Positions 12,001 to 23,507 of a DNA stretch of 64,000 nt are shown here, in pieces (the first letter of the stretch is position 1; the number at the start of each line of letters is the position of its first letter). The stretch lies in the NCBI GenBank assembly GCA_032358165.1, contig JAALGY010000038.1, positions 1,364,001-1,428,000 on the forward strand, written 5' to 3'. The notes beneath the pieces are model-generated. The model was given only the letters and a program-made list of their open reading frames with translations. It was not told the origin of the DNA and searched no databases. Made by a program: the position numbers and the translations under genes. This DNA comes from Diplosphaera chodatii. Its lineage: Eukaryota; Chlorophyta; Trebouxiophyceae; Prasiolales; Stichococcaceae.

Positions 12001-13833
12001 CTGTGGTCCGCACCGACTAGGCAAGCCTGTGGACAGAGCATTACACCACAAAATGTTCCCATGACGTTGCACAGGGGCTGACATGGTGTGGTTGCAATTG
12101 CAATATCCTACTCTGCTCTGTGATTGTTGATTCAACGTTCATCCCACTGACACCCTGCCATCTCACAATGTTGGACAGGACGAGCGGGTAGTGAAGTGGC
12201 TGGAGAGGCACGGGGAGGAGTCCGAGTCGCTGCTGGCCCGCGTGTATGCCCTGGGCGGCAGCGCACGCACGCAGCTGGCAGACATGGTGCCCGACAGTGT
12301 GGTGCGCCTTGTCATCTGCCGGCACCTGGCATGTGTGGATGGTGCAAAGTCCCGCCACTGGCGACACGTGAAGCAGCCGGGTTGGCTTCGATCTGCATTC
12401 ACATCTATGCTACCCAGTTATTCAGAGCAAAGCAATAGCGTACGACTGGTAGCACCTGACAGTGGTGGCAGCTGCTTTGCTGCTATTGCACGGCAGGCAG
12501 CGCAGCTGGCTATACTCAAGTACCCAGGGCTACTGATGTTCGACTCCTGTGCCAAAAAAGGCTGCTGCCCTCGCTCTGCAGAAGCGGGTGCTCTGGCCAG
12601 CGTGGCTACTGCCCGGCAGCCATGCAGCGCGGCAATGGCACGGTAGAATGGCACTTGCAGCAGCAGCAGCGACCTTGGGCGTTGTCTGCCTGGCGCGACC
12701 GCGCGTGCTGAGGCCGCTCATGTACGCCCTACACCAATCATGCCGCCTCATGCCGTGATTCGTGCCCTTCGTTCGCACAGCTGTGCAGCAGTTGGCCACG
12801 CACAGGCCATGCCCAGATACCATGGGGCAGACCGTCTGCATGGTCAGCGAACAATGGGCAATGATTGTCGTGTTCTCGCAGGGCGCCGGGCGTCAGCACG
12901 ACGGCGGCGAGCGGCAACAGCTACTGGTGGGGCAGCCGCCACGGTGGGCTCATCTCGCCCCGCATGGCCAAGCGCACCATCCAGCTGTGGCAGGTGCCCT
13001 GCAAGAGCAGCCCCTTTGCCGTCAAGGAATAGCCTCTGCTCTTCACGTCGTTCTCCACCACCAGCAGAACAAAACCTGCCTCGAATGCTGCAGCGCCACC
13101 AATGCACTGTGTTGCAGCAATTGCGAAGGTGCAGAGGGTGGCTGTGCAGGATGCAAAGGCAGCGGCGCTGGGGCCCCGGCACCAGGTCAACGCCCTGGCG
13201 GAGGTGCTCGCCGAGCCGCTGCTGGGCACCGTGCGGCAGCAGGCGGCCACGGCCGCCGCCAACGGCTGGTTCTGGACCTACCGGCTTGATGGCGTCAAGG
13301 TGCCCTGCCCCCGTGGTGTTCGCAAGCCAGAGTCGGCCGCCCCTTCCGCACTGCGACTGTACATCTGCAGGCACTCGGCACGTCACAAAGGGACTACTGC
13401 TCAATGCACATTGCCACAAGGCAACTTTGCATATCATCGTTCTCATACGCAGGTCGAGTACGTCCGGCCAGCGCCGCCGGCAGATGCAGGTACGGACGCA
13501 CTGCAGGGTCCTGCGGCTGTGGTCACAGCGCGCCTGCACGAGGCGGCTGATGTGTGGAATGACCAGGGAAGGAAGGGCGACAGCTACGCGAGCACATACA
13601 AAGTAGGGCTGTCTCTGTGCCCCTGTGATATGCATGTGTCTGAAGCGACTTCCAGCGAATGTGACCACCTGCTGGCCTATACACAGCTGTTGCTTGGAGG
13701 CTGTCATCTTGCGCTGCTGCCTTGATATGCATAGTAACTTTCAGCGTGCCTGTCACATCAGGTGGAGTACAAGATGGTGCAGCAGCCCAATGGTAGCTGG
13801 CGCATTGCCAGCTCTACAGTGCTGGGGCGATGA
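9053..13833 (+). CDS. ARC6: ARC6-like chloroplast division protein
   Basis: ARC6 is an inner-envelope protein that anchors the FtsZ ring on the stromal side and PDV2 on the other. Seventeen exons: 9053..9319, 9465..9599, 9757..9876, 10078..10221, 10403..10543, 10666..10747, 10885..11011, 11116..11209, 11375..11497, 11684..11773, 11924..11986, 12179..12286, 12582..12721, 12882..12993, 13135..13299, 13453..13602, 13762..13833. They total 710 residues (Arabidopsis is about 800). The first exon looks like a transit peptide leading to FTLPVDYAQLLGL, as in ARC6 DIPV-CYQLIGV. WDALPGALCLLREV and the helical repeats follow. The membrane helix is ALAAAAATLGVVCLA (exon 13). The C-terminal IMS-type domain has AAALGPRHQVNALAEVL, NGWFWTYRLDGVKV and a final NGSWRIASSTVLGR. 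PARC6 is the alternative. The exon 10 start and exon 12 end are tentative. Confidence 0.9.
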
Positions 13834-14486
13834 CGATGACCGCAGCCTGCACCTTGGAGGCACGAGGACGTGACCTCCTGGTCATCCTGCGACCATGTCA
13901 GGAGCACCGTGACTGCGAGGTACATGGGCAAGCGCTGTCTGCACAGCACCGACTGTATACTGTCTGACGGTCTGATGACTGATTGTGAAGTTTGCACGAG
14001 TCTTGTTGCAGAGATGTTCAGAGTTCATCCATGTCAGCGCTCTGTTGCAGTCGAGTTGGAATTGGATGATGTTATAACCCCTGCTGTTGTAAAGTTAACA
14101 TGCTGACACTGCTGCTGCCCCTGAACGCATGGGTGGCCAAACTCCCTATCACCACTAAACCTGCACTTCTACCTCTGACCTAATGTGGCACCACTCAATT
14201 GCTCCAGGTCCGGTTTCAAAGCACTGAAATCAGTACCAATCAGGGCCCATACACAAGGACACCAACGCTGCACACTTCTGAAACCCCACTGATGATGCAA
14301 AGCAGTGTCCAGCACCGGCAGTGGCCAATCATAATCCTATGTGATGCCCTGCACACGACCACCTGCTGTCGTCCATGTTCTCAGCGCTCTTTAGAATGTT
14401 TTGCACCGTCCACCCACCTGCCATAACTGCATTGTACAAGCAGGCCTGCCGCGAGAAGGTGCGGAAAGTTGTCCACAGTCGAAGGT
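13834..14486. other. Intergenic, convergent 3' flanks
   Basis: About 650 nt between the ARC6 stop and the stop of the low-complexity minus gene. AT content is higher than in the flanking exons. No coding segment, RNA gene or repeat was recognised; a TGTAA lies near 14088. Confidence 0.4.
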
Positions 14487-15160
14487 TTAGTGCCCATTCT
14501 TCCGCTTGCGGCTGTTGGACCGCTTCTTCTTCTTGGTGCCGCTGGCTCCCTTGCTGCTGCCAGTATTGGCCTCGGAACCATTTGTGGCGGCACTCGAAGG
14601 CACCGCGCTGCCATGGTTCTCTGAGGCGCTGCTCTCGCCGCTGTTGTTGATGATGTCGGCCTCAGGACCCGGTGGTTTGGCAGCCGCCTCCACAAATGTT
14701 GCAGCTGGCTGCTGAATGCCAGTCACATCCTCGAGCCTCGTGACCTCGCCGATGGGCTCCTGCGACTCCGCACCGGCTGCCTCGGCCGGGGTGGGGTCTG
14801 CCGGCATGCCATTGGCGGGCTTGGCATCAGCAGCTGCGGCCGCTGGCGCCTCAGCAGGTTCAGGCGCTGGTGCCTCAGCAGGAGCCTCGGGCCGCTGCTC
14901 GGGCTGCCGCTCTGGTGTCAGATCCTCCTGCTGCAGCTGCTGCGGCTGCGCCTGCTTGTTGTCGGTCTCCAGCTTCTCTTGCTGCTGCTCTGTCTCCGGG
15001 TCCTCCTGCTGCAGCTGTTGCGGCTCGGCCTGCTTTTCGTGGGTGTCCGGCTTCTCCTCCGTGTGCGTTGGCCGCTCCGGTGAACCGACACGCTGCTTCT
15101 TCTCTGGGGACGCCACCACGGGTTCCTCGCTACTTTCAGCGACCTCACGCGGCGCGTGCT
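14487..15160 (-). CDS. Low-complexity Pro/Gln/Glu/Ala protein with basic C-terminal tail, 5' exon unknown
   Basis: An open exon of about 220 residues, stop TGA at 14487. It has no recognisable domain. The composition is acidic and disordered (E, Q, P, A, T). It contains an internal near-duplication of the motif KQA-x-PQQLQQED about 30 residues apart. The C-terminus is strongly basic (TKKKKRSNSRKRKNGH), which could be a nuclear or nucleolar signal. No in-frame ATG begins this frame: the track opens after a TAG near 15195, and a CAG acceptor before GEHAPRE-type sequence near 15160 suggests that the initiator lies in an upstream exon I could not place. A real gene is likely from the strong codon bias, but function is unknown. 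Confidence 0.5.
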
Positions 15161-16339
15161 CCTGCGTGTAAGGTGCTGCGCCGCTTTGCCGCTACCTTGG
15201 GCACGACTCGAACAAGTCTGCTGTTCTGCCAAAAGAAAGAATGCCGGCATCCACATGGCTTCCGCTTCACAAAGCCAATTGTGACTTGGGTCATGTACAT
15301 ACGTCAGATGGCCAGAGTAAAGCACCAACAACGAATGCATTGAGATCGGCTCCTCTCGGATCGTCATGCATGCTTAGCAAGCCGTCAGGATCGTGTTTGC
15401 CGACATGTGTGACGAGCCATCAGGCAGGTGGACCATGTGCCAAACAACATGCAGCATGCACCCACCTTTGTCTTGTGGAACAGTGAGTCCCGAGCAGTCT
15501 GCAGCGCGAAGCAGGCGCCCTGGACCAGTCCAACGCATCGGCCTGGCAGTCGGCAGCAATCGAGTCACGCTGCAGAGCTCAGCACACGACGGTGCAAGCG
15601 GCTGTCATTGGCAGGGTCTCGTTGCACAATTTCACACGCACCAGCGACGCCGTATGCGAGGGGCAGCACGCGATCCTGCAGCGTCTCCATCTCACGACAC
15701 TGAATCCGTCTTGCGACGGATGTGCTTTCTGCCGGCCTCCGTTGCAGCCGTACTGATGGAGTGCTTGAGGCGTAACATCCGATCAGGATTTGAGGCTGTG
15801 AACATGTTGACAGCCTGCGCGCGCGGTGTTTCGACCAAGTCGGTGTCGCAGGGTGAGCTTTACAGCTGCAGACCCTAGTTCGCGTGTCATCAATAACACA
15901 TATCACGACTTCCAGGAAAATTCTCGGGGCTGCATGTTCATACTGTGTCGAGAGCAGGGGAGGACAGCAACACGCTTATCGTCTGCCTGTGCTCGATATT
16001 CCGTCACAGCAATTCAGAACGTGACAAGGTCTGCAGTCCGTGAAGTGCAGGTACACACTGGCCACATAGTAGGGAGGCCTCAGACGCCAGTGTCGAGAGG
16101 CAGACCGTTGGCAACCTCAGCTGAATTCTCTGTTTGGTGCAGCAAGCAACTTCGAAGCTGCTTGCCGGCCACGTGCTCGTAGGTAGTGTTATAACACTCT
16201 GACAGCCTTCGCCACTGTGCGAGGTCAGCGGCGAAACAACATGACGGCCTGATCAGCACTCCTGGGCCCTGGACGGTATTGCACTGCAGCGTGGCCACGC
16301 ACGCGGCCCGGCAGCCGCGGGCTCTTTGAGCGGACGGGT
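15161..16339. other. Intergenic region, divergent 5' flanks
   Basis: About 1.2 kb with no credible gene. Open frames here (for example 15393..15878 plus) lack any recognisable motif and have no supporting splice structure. It should contain the missing first exon of the minus gene at 14.5 kb and the promoter of the Gln-rich gene. Confidence 0.35.
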
Positions 16340-18170
16340 ATGCAACGCGACCCAGGGGGCCTGAAACGGAAGAGCTTTCCGTTCGATGCCCAGTCATATG
16401 GCCCATGCCACAGCGACGGCAGCCAGCCAGCGAGCTACGAGTCGCAGGCGTCCAAGCGGACGCGCAGCTACAGCGCCAGCGGGCCTGAAGAGGTGGGGAT
16501 CTGTCAATGTCTTGTGCTACCAGTGTCGCCCACCTGCAGCATGCTGTTGCATGCTGACTGTCTTCTTGTGGCATATGATTAAGGTCCTCGAGTGCCTTTG
16601 CAGATATTCTCGTCAGGATCCAGCGGTCCAGCTCCCACGGTTGATTGCCAGTCAGCGCCGCTGTTGAGCAATGTTTCTGCAGCAGGTTAGATACACTGGA
16701 TATGTGCGATCTGCTGCTCGTGTGCGATCAGTTGCATGAGCATAATAACATCAGCCTTTCATCCGCTTGTTGTCGCCCTTGTTACGCATCCTGCGCAAGG
16801 CTCGCGTGCAGATATCATGCAAGTGAACAGCTGCTTCATTGGGCTATGGCAGGCTGGGAGGCTTCCTCACTGTCACAGCATCAGCAGGGGCTACACCAGC
16901 CGCAGCTGCAGCCTTTGCTAGCAGCATGGAGCCAGCCGCAGCAGCATCAAACAGCACCGCAGTTCAGCGGTTTCAGCCCACTGTGTCCCCCGCACCTGCG
17001 GCAGCAGCAGCAGCAGCAGCAGCTGCAACAGCAAATCCAGTCGCCGCAGCCAGCTTCTCTGCTGCAGGCGCAGCAATCTTCGTCGGTGGTGTGGCCTGTG
17101 CAGCCGCAGCAGCAGGCGCCGCCCACGCATGTAGCCATGCCACCGGGCGGCTCAGCCGTGAGTTTGGCCTGATGACCACGCTTTGGTGTAGCATGCACTG
17201 TTGGCATGGTGTACGTTTTGTGATATGGACACCAAATGTGGAGCAGCGCATGAGTGTGTTGCCCCTCTGCTTACCAACTGCTCGCCCCGCTTTCTGCTGC
17301 AGGCTGAAGAGAGCATGGAGGAGGACACCCCCAGCCTGCGACAGAGCAACTCGGCGCCGGACCTGCACGTCATGGTGCAGCAGCCGCTGCAGAGCATGCC
17401 ACGCATGCTGCTGGGGCCGCGGCAGCAGCCGCTGGGATCGTCTTCAGCTGTTGGCGCGCTGGTACCCTATACAGCAACCTCCACAAAGGTGCGCAGGCGC
17501 TGCCGCTGCACCTGCTGGACCCTTTAGGGTCCAGCTGGTCCGTGGCAGACCGGGGCACTGGCCGCCAAAGCCCATGGCTGCCCAGCGCTTCCGCGTGAAG
17601 CCAGCTGCCTGAGAGCCGCTCACTCACCACCCGCGTCCCGAAGCTGCTGTGCCCTGGCTCAGGGTGGAATGCTGTTTTGAGGCGCGCCCGGCGCCCCCTG
17701 CGCCTACCATGCGGGTGCGCAGCGCTCCGGGCGACACAACTGACGGGTGCAGGAACCACCCGCTACGACTGTCAGCATCTGCTCTGACTCCCACTCTCTG
17801 ACACATACTGCTGGGCCGATGCCAGCAGGCGTTTCTGGAGGAGCAGTACTGGCGTGTGCAGCGGCAGCAGCTGCTGGACGCCCTGCAGCAAGCGCGCAGC
17901 GAGCGGGCCGCAGCTGCCACCATCATCGAGGAGATAGGCGAGCCGGGGCCCGCAGTTGATGGCGGCGCATGGTCTGGCGTCGTGCCTGCTGCCTCAGTGC
18001 CATTGGCTGCAGTCACCAATGGCACTGAGTTTGGCGACCATGCTGTTCCGGTAACTGGTAGTAGGAAGCGGAAGCTGGATGGGGATGCGGCCGAAGCTGA
18101 CACAGCACTACTGAACAAGCGCATGCACCTGGCGCCACACACTTCAGGAGACGCAATGGATATTGCGTGA
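16340..18170 (+). CDS. Gln-rich putative nuclear protein, function unknown
   Basis: Four exons in phase, 16340..16492, 16888..17157, 17303..17488 and 17829..18170, giving about 316 residues. The start MQRDPGGLKRKSFPFDAQSY leads into a basic patch (QASKRTRSYS). Exon 2 is almost all Gln/Pro/Ser/Leu with a run of seven Gln, exon 3 is Ser/Gln-rich (MEEDTPSLRQSNSAPDLHVM), and exon 4 begins with a short coiled coil (EEQYWRVQRQQLLDALQQAR) and ends with a second basic patch (GSRKRKLDGD). Two likely nuclear localisation signals and a Gln-rich centre suggest a transcription or RNA-processing co-factor; this is inference only. The third intron (340 nt) is long for this genome and may hide another exon. 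The stop is TGA 18168..18170. Confidence 0.55.
16999..17036 (+). repeat. CAG trinucleotide run inside the Gln-rich gene
   Basis: A (CAG)n tract coding for seven consecutive Gln followed by further Gln codons, in exon 2 of the Gln-rich protein gene. Length is likely to vary between strains. Confidence 0.75.
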
Positions 18171-18390
18171 TGGTTTTGCTTCACATTCGTTTGGTATCCC
18201 TGGTCAGACTGCAAAATTTTATAGGCTCGTATCGGCCATCTTGCTGGCTGGCAACCTTGACAGTTCCCCTAGTTATGCTTTATGTATGTGTGGAACCATT
18301 GGTAGCGACCCGTGCGCCTGTGCTCCATGTCTGCTGAGGATTGCAACGTCTATCCAGGCCGCACCATCCGTTGCTGCCCGCTGCCAAATA

Positions 18391-19503
18391 TCACCTGCGC
18401 AGGGTTCGAGCCAGCTTCAAAGCAGTGACCTGAAAACACCTACCCTCCGCATTTGTGAGCATCGTGAGACATGCTGTCAGGCATGCACGTGTGCTCTCGG
18501 CGTTTTGTGCTGGGGACCTGCGTGACGAAGTGGCTTGCAACACCCAATGGCCCAAATGCCGCTGCTACGAGCACAGAGTGCGCAGTTGCAACCCGATTGC
18601 GCAAACCTGTGAGCAGCAGTGCCGTCTCAGACCGGCACCGTAGTTATGCCATGCTGTGTGGTCCGTTCATCACTGAGCTCTGCGCAGCCAATATGAGTGC
18701 GTGAGTACACAGGCAGCTGCGCACCGTCGAACATGATCCATCTGGCCGCAAACATGTTGATGGCCAGCAGATGAACCCACAAAGAGGCTGCAGTGGCGTG
18801 ACGAGAAAACAGCTGGCTGATGCCTGCCAGCTTCGGGATCCACTGCGGCGTTAAGCGCCCGCCTGCACGCCAGCACCACCTGAAGGCCACTGTGTGATCT
18901 GCAGCAGTCAAAAGCATGCTGCATGCATAGTGTTCGCCAGCATACTCTCTGGAGAAGGCATCAGGGCACCTGCGAAACCGTCTGCAAGGCTGCCTGGCAT
19001 CATAAGGCTGAGGGTGTCAGGCCGCCATGACCGAATCAACAGCACAATGTAGGCCGTGACCAGTGGCAGGAAGATGACGTCCGAAATCAGCGTGCGGTAC
19101 GCTGTGCGCCACCAGGGCGCCAGCAAGATCTTCGGAAGCCACAAGATACGTCAGAGGTTGTGTTTGCAGCATGATGTCACGGCATGGCGTCCTGGCAGCG
19201 CTGAGTCGGCCTCACCAGTAGGCATAATGGTATGCAGTACGCGGTACTCAGCAGAAATAAGCCTTCGCTCGACGTGGCTGCAGCAACAGCCGCAGCTGCT
19301 GGATGTGCGTCGCACCGCAGATGCCGCACACCGCGGCGGCATGGCAGCACGCTCCGCGCTGCAATGGCTACAGTCTGGAGCTGGCGATGCCGCATGGATC
19401 CTCGGCATGCTGAGGTCCTCTGATGGCAATACAAGAGTGTGCGAGACTGACGGACATTGAGTGGCCACCAGTGCTGCAACTGCAGCGTTGGTGCCTGGGC
19501 CAT
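18391..19503 (-). CDS. ABA4: ABA4-like (DUF4281) neoxanthin synthase family protein
   Basis: ABA4 is a plastid membrane protein needed for neoxanthin formation from violaxanthin. Five exons close in phase: 19216..19503, 18970..19129, 18725..18823, 18518..18606 and 18391..18429, 224 residues (Arabidopsis 220). The N-terminal ~75 residues are Arg/Ser/Ala-rich, as a transit peptide should be. The membrane domain has LFLLSTAYCIPLCLL, DVIFLPLVTAYIVLLIRSW, the family signature RPDTLSLM, then GISQLFSRHATAASLWVHLL and INMFAARWIMFDG, and RNRVATAHSVLVAAAFGPLG, matching the RHS-LCLLF-PVG segment. The last exon is tiny (VTALKLARTLRR). ATG 19503 is the first Met of the transit region. The acceptor of exon 2 (CCGAAG) is unusual, but is the only one that keeps phase. 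Confidence 0.88.
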
Positions 19504-19769
19504 GACGCAGCTACACTTCAACGCTGATCTCGGTTGTGGATCAGTGTGCTAGTACACGTCGCGCAGTGCAAGTTCCTGGACACACAACGCAGGCATGGTG
19601 CAACAGAAAATGCAAATGCGGGAGGTGTCCAGGCGTACTATTGTGAGCACTTTCAACGCTGGCGCAGTACACCCTGGAGTGCTGCTTCGCTGCCACCCTC
19701 AAAGTTGCTCAGGGGGGTATCCCAGACATCCATACGCAGCTCGTAGAGCACCATTGATGTATGGTAGTG

Positions 19770-20734
19770 TTAATCAAGTGCAATATCTGGGGCAACATCA
19801 GCCTGTGGCTCATCCGATTCTTCGTGCTCCCCGGCTGCCTCTGGCGTGCTGCCCGCCTCTGCCGCCTGAGGCGCGCGCTTGGCCAACTTCTTAGCCTGTC
19901 ACATGACAAGACCGAGTGTAAAAGCAACTCTGGCTTCCTGTGTAGCAGTCAGTTTCTCCACTTCTGACTTTCTGCAACTGCACGCCGCGTCGGCCACTCG
20001 TCACACCTTCTCCTTTTGCCGTTTGGCACGCCGTTTGGCTGTGCGAGCTTCGTCCTGCTCCTCAAGCTCTCGGCGCCGTTTCTGCAGATGGCACAGATGT
20101 AGCAACATGGACGCAGACCAAGGTGACGGGGTCTGGGGTGTCATGAAGCATGCTGGGGGTAGGTTGCTGCAGCCCGTACCTGCGCTGTGTCCAGCTCCGC
20201 CTGCTGCCTGTCCTGCTCCTCAATGCGCTCCAGCCTCACTTGCTCTCGTCTCCGCGCCTGGGTGATGAAGTGTGCAATCTCAGATGGCGGTGTCAGCTCG
20301 CCTGCCACATTGCCACATCAACGCAGTAAGCAACCTCGCGTGGACATGCGCTGGCAACATGCACGACACCCTGCACCTGTCTGTACATGTGGAACTCGCC
20401 GCTGCCCGCGCCCGCATTGCTGCCCATGATGTTTTGCACACGGTGCGGCACATTCTCAGTGATGAACTTCAGCTTCTCCTCCAGCTTCTCTGCCTGCGCG
20501 AGGCCGAGCACACCATTGCGCACGTGCTGTGCGCAGGGCAGGCAACATGCAGCACCCCTCGGCTCACAGAAATGAACAGACCTTGATGACCAAGGTCATG
20601 TGCCATTCGACCCAGCGTCCAGCTGTTGATCTCACCTCTGCTAAGCGGGCAGCGCGTGCCTCCTCATTGTCAGGCTCCCGGATGGCAAGTTCACGGCTGG
20701 CTAGGTCCGGCTTCTCATACAGCTGGATGGCCAT
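19770..20734 (-). CDS. PRKRIP1: PRKRIP1-like spliceosome-associated protein
   Basis: PRKRIP1 is a long-helix protein of the catalytic spliceosome. Five exons, 20636..20734, 20377..20493, 20180..20257, 20007..20081 and 19770..19895, give 164 residues. The family hallmark is clear: VQNIMGSNAGAGSGEFHMYR, followed by the charged helix QARRREQVRLERIEEQDRQQ and the lysine/arginine block RTAKRRAKRQKEK. The C-terminus is acidic and disordered (EHEESDEPQ). ATG 20734 is followed by MAIQLYEKPDLASRELAIRE; there is no need for an upstream exon. It lies tail-to-head behind ABA4 with 266 nt between. No defects. Confidence 0.92.
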
Positions 20735-21654
20735 GTTGCTCTGCCGCTGGTGTGCACCCGTTTCTGCGTATGTATGAGAGCACGTGCATTCAGTTGAGGG
20801 CAAAGCGCCGTGGGTTGACAATCATGCGAGACTTGAGGCATTTGTGCCGTTGGCACGCACCGCTGAGATCAGGAAAGTGTTGCCATACGCAGTAGAGCGT
20901 CAACAAGCCTCGCGGCAACCTGCCCGGCACACCACTCGCAACAGCCTCGCCGGCAGTTGGTTTCAACACGTCGCAGGTGAGCTGCCAGTGACTTTCTGAG
21001 CTGTATTTCCAGACAACGGTACCTTGAAAGCGAAACTGAACGTTGTGCGCAATGGCCTGTGCGTCACTTGCACGTGCAGACACAGCCTGCAAAGCAAGCT
21101 GCCCAGCCGATTGTGCACGGCACAGAACACTGCAAATCAGAGTTTAGAGGTTCAACAGGCTGGCAGCAAGCGTGCATCAGGTGCAAAGCCAGTAGTACAG
21201 ATGAGTACAGCAGCCACATGCAACAAGATCCCACTATCGGCAACAGCAGATCAGCAGTGTCGGAGTTTCCAGACCATGTTGCCGGTGATGCTATGCTGTA
21301 GCTACTCGTGCAGCCGTGGCGGCTCACCCTAGCTGGCGCCTTTCCTGAGTAGTCTGATCTCCTTGTGAAGGCGCACCACAATAGCTGCACACCAGTGGCA
21401 CAACCGCCGATGGAGAGGCAGGGGCTCAAACGCCAGGCATAACCCTTCGAGCAAGCATCGAAGCATCGTCGAGGACAGCACGTTGGTGTGTGATCGGCGG
21501 TAGTGGTCCTCTGTTGGATACGGATGCCGTCGCCAGTGGGGTGGTGCTGCGTCGCCCTACGGCGATGAGCATGTCCGCGGCCAGCTGAGGGTGCACGGTC
21601 AGCAGACTGTGGGCCACTGCAATCGGACACCGCAGCCACAGTCAGCAACGTGGC
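20735..21654. promoter_or_regulatory. Divergent intergenic region between PRKRIP1 and SSU72
   Basis: About 920 nt between two RNA-processing genes that start away from each other. Frames open here (for example minus 20790..21092) show no motif. No RNA gene recognised. Confidence 0.4.
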
Positions 21655-23165
21655 ATGGCGGATCTGCGCTTTGCAATGGTATGGGCATCCTTGGCCAGCT
21701 GGCTGCGGTGAAGTGCTGAACACCCAATCGACGTTAGAAAGGCTGCATGGCCCGATATGTACGCGTGGTTTGAGTGCCACGACGGGCTGTTGCTGACATT
21801 GCTGACTAAGTTGACAAACATGACTTGGGCCGCCTCTGCAGATTTGCGCAGCCAATGTCAACAGGTCCATGGAGGCCCACAAGCTGCTGAAGGAAGCTGG
21901 ACTGCAGGTGAGCCCCGATGGGCATCGTGCTGAGTCAACACTAGTGCTGCGCAGTGTGACACAATGCATTGGTGTGTTCTGGTCTGCTCATCCCCGGTGC
22001 CTGCACCATGTGCAGGTGCAGTCGTTTGGTGTGAACACCCGCGTGAAGCTGCCTGGGGAATCGCAGGATAGCCCAAACCACTACGGTGCGTAGCCATGGC
22101 AGAGTGCATCCCACAGACGCACAGGACGGGCCGTGATAACTGAAACCCGCTCTGGGGTCTGCACCAGAGTACGAGGCTCTGCTGTGTTCTGATATGTGAT
22201 GATTGCTGACCTTAGCTGACACTTGTGCAGAGTTTGACAGTGTTACCTATTCAGACATGTACGACGACCTCGTCCGCAAGAACAGGCAGCATTACCAGCT
22301 GAAGGGTATCCTGAACATGCTGCAGCGTAATATGGGCATCAAGAAGGGACCCCAGCGGTGGCAGGATCACAGGCAAGCCAACAGCTGGATGCAAGGCTGG
22401 TCCTGAGCCTGCTAGTTTGTCTGGTCAACAGCAGCTTGTGAGACACATTCCTGCGGGGCTGCAGGGATGTCAGCGTGGACGTGGCAGTGACATTCGAGCG
22501 GCGGATTATGGAAAAGGTTGTCAATGGTATGCATCTCCCATCATCATTGATCAGCCACCAGTGCGCCCTGCTGCACCTTAATTTGCTTCGTTCTTTTCTT
22601 TGGCGCGCTTTGTTCCTTACACCCTGCGTGCTAAGCCTCACGCTGTGTTGTGCATCAGAGATGCAACAGCGGGATGGCAACGCAGCCATGTTGGTAGTCA
22701 ACATGGATGTTGTAGACCGGCACGAGGAATCTGCAGTCGCAGCCCCGCGGGTATTGCAGCTTTGTCAGATGGTGAGCAAGGCAAACGCAGTGGACATGCA
22801 GACCGTGTCTCGAGTTGAAACTGTGGATGGGATGACGGACCCTTCATGTCAAATGGTTGAAACGGCCAGCATGGTCAAACACCTCCAAGTCGCACATGCA
22901 TGAAGAATGCGGGGATGCCGCCTGCTGTCCCAAGCTGGCCCTGCAAGTCACGTCACACAACGGCCATGCATACTGCAGCCAGCTGTCCGTATATATGCAC
23001 CCCCGCGCAGTTCATGTCCACACTATGACGCCTGACCAGCAGCGTGTCCTTCATCTGCTGCAGCTCGAAGAGGCAGATGACTGGGAGGACTCGGTGGACG
23101 TCATCATGGAGCAGTTTGCGAAGGAGACAGGGCTCAAGCCAGTGTATACCATCTGCTTTGCCTAG
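21655..23165 (+). CDS. SSU72: SSU72, RNA polymerase II CTD phosphatase
   Basis: SSU72 removes phosphate from Ser5/Ser7 of the RNA polymerase II CTD and works in the cleavage and polyadenylation complex. Seven exons: 21655..21678, 21842..21907, 22016..22085, 22231..22372, 22465..22526, 22659..22771 and 23064..23165, giving 192 residues, the family's usual length. The first coding exon is only 24 nt (MADLRFAM). The catalytic CX5R loop is CAANVNRS in exon 2; VQSFGVNTRVKLPG, YDDLVRKNRQHYQLKGILNM, NRPER-equivalent GPQRWQDHR, VVNMDVVDRHEESA and the C-terminal VYTICFA are all present. The intron after 22372 appears to begin with GC rather than GT: that join gives a gap-free fit, while the nearest GT donor would insert nine residues. 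Confidence 0.95.
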
Positions 23166-23507
23166 ATGGATGGGTTGCTCCGATGCATGCTTTGAGGCAC
23201 ATCAACAGCATGTGTGTAGGGCAGCATCTGACTGGCAGGCGGCTGGAAAGTCCAACGTGCGGCGCCTTGCATCAAGTGCTGAGCTTGGTGCTGCACATAG
23301 ACTGTAAGCGTGGCAACCCGACTCATCGACGTGAACACTGACGTCACTGCCATCGCAAGGCAACCAAGAACGCCACTCCCCCACCAATGCTGCAGGGCGA
23401 CCAGCATCCAGCAGACGCCATGAGTGATCTGAAGCCAGTGTTACATCATATGTGCAGAACAGCATGCTGTTCCTCTGCTGCAGCCTTATACTGCCCATCT
23501 GTTGTCT
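23166..23507. other. Convergent 3' gap between SSU72 and the ALWG-repeat gene
   Basis: About 340 nt between two stop codons. It contains the SSU72 poly(A) signal; nothing else is recognised. Confidence 0.4.
23303..23307 (+). terminator. TGTAA poly(A) signal downstream of SSU72
   Basis: TGTAA, the usual chlorophyte poly(A) element, about 137 nt after the SSU72 stop in the convergent gap. Confidence 0.5.
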
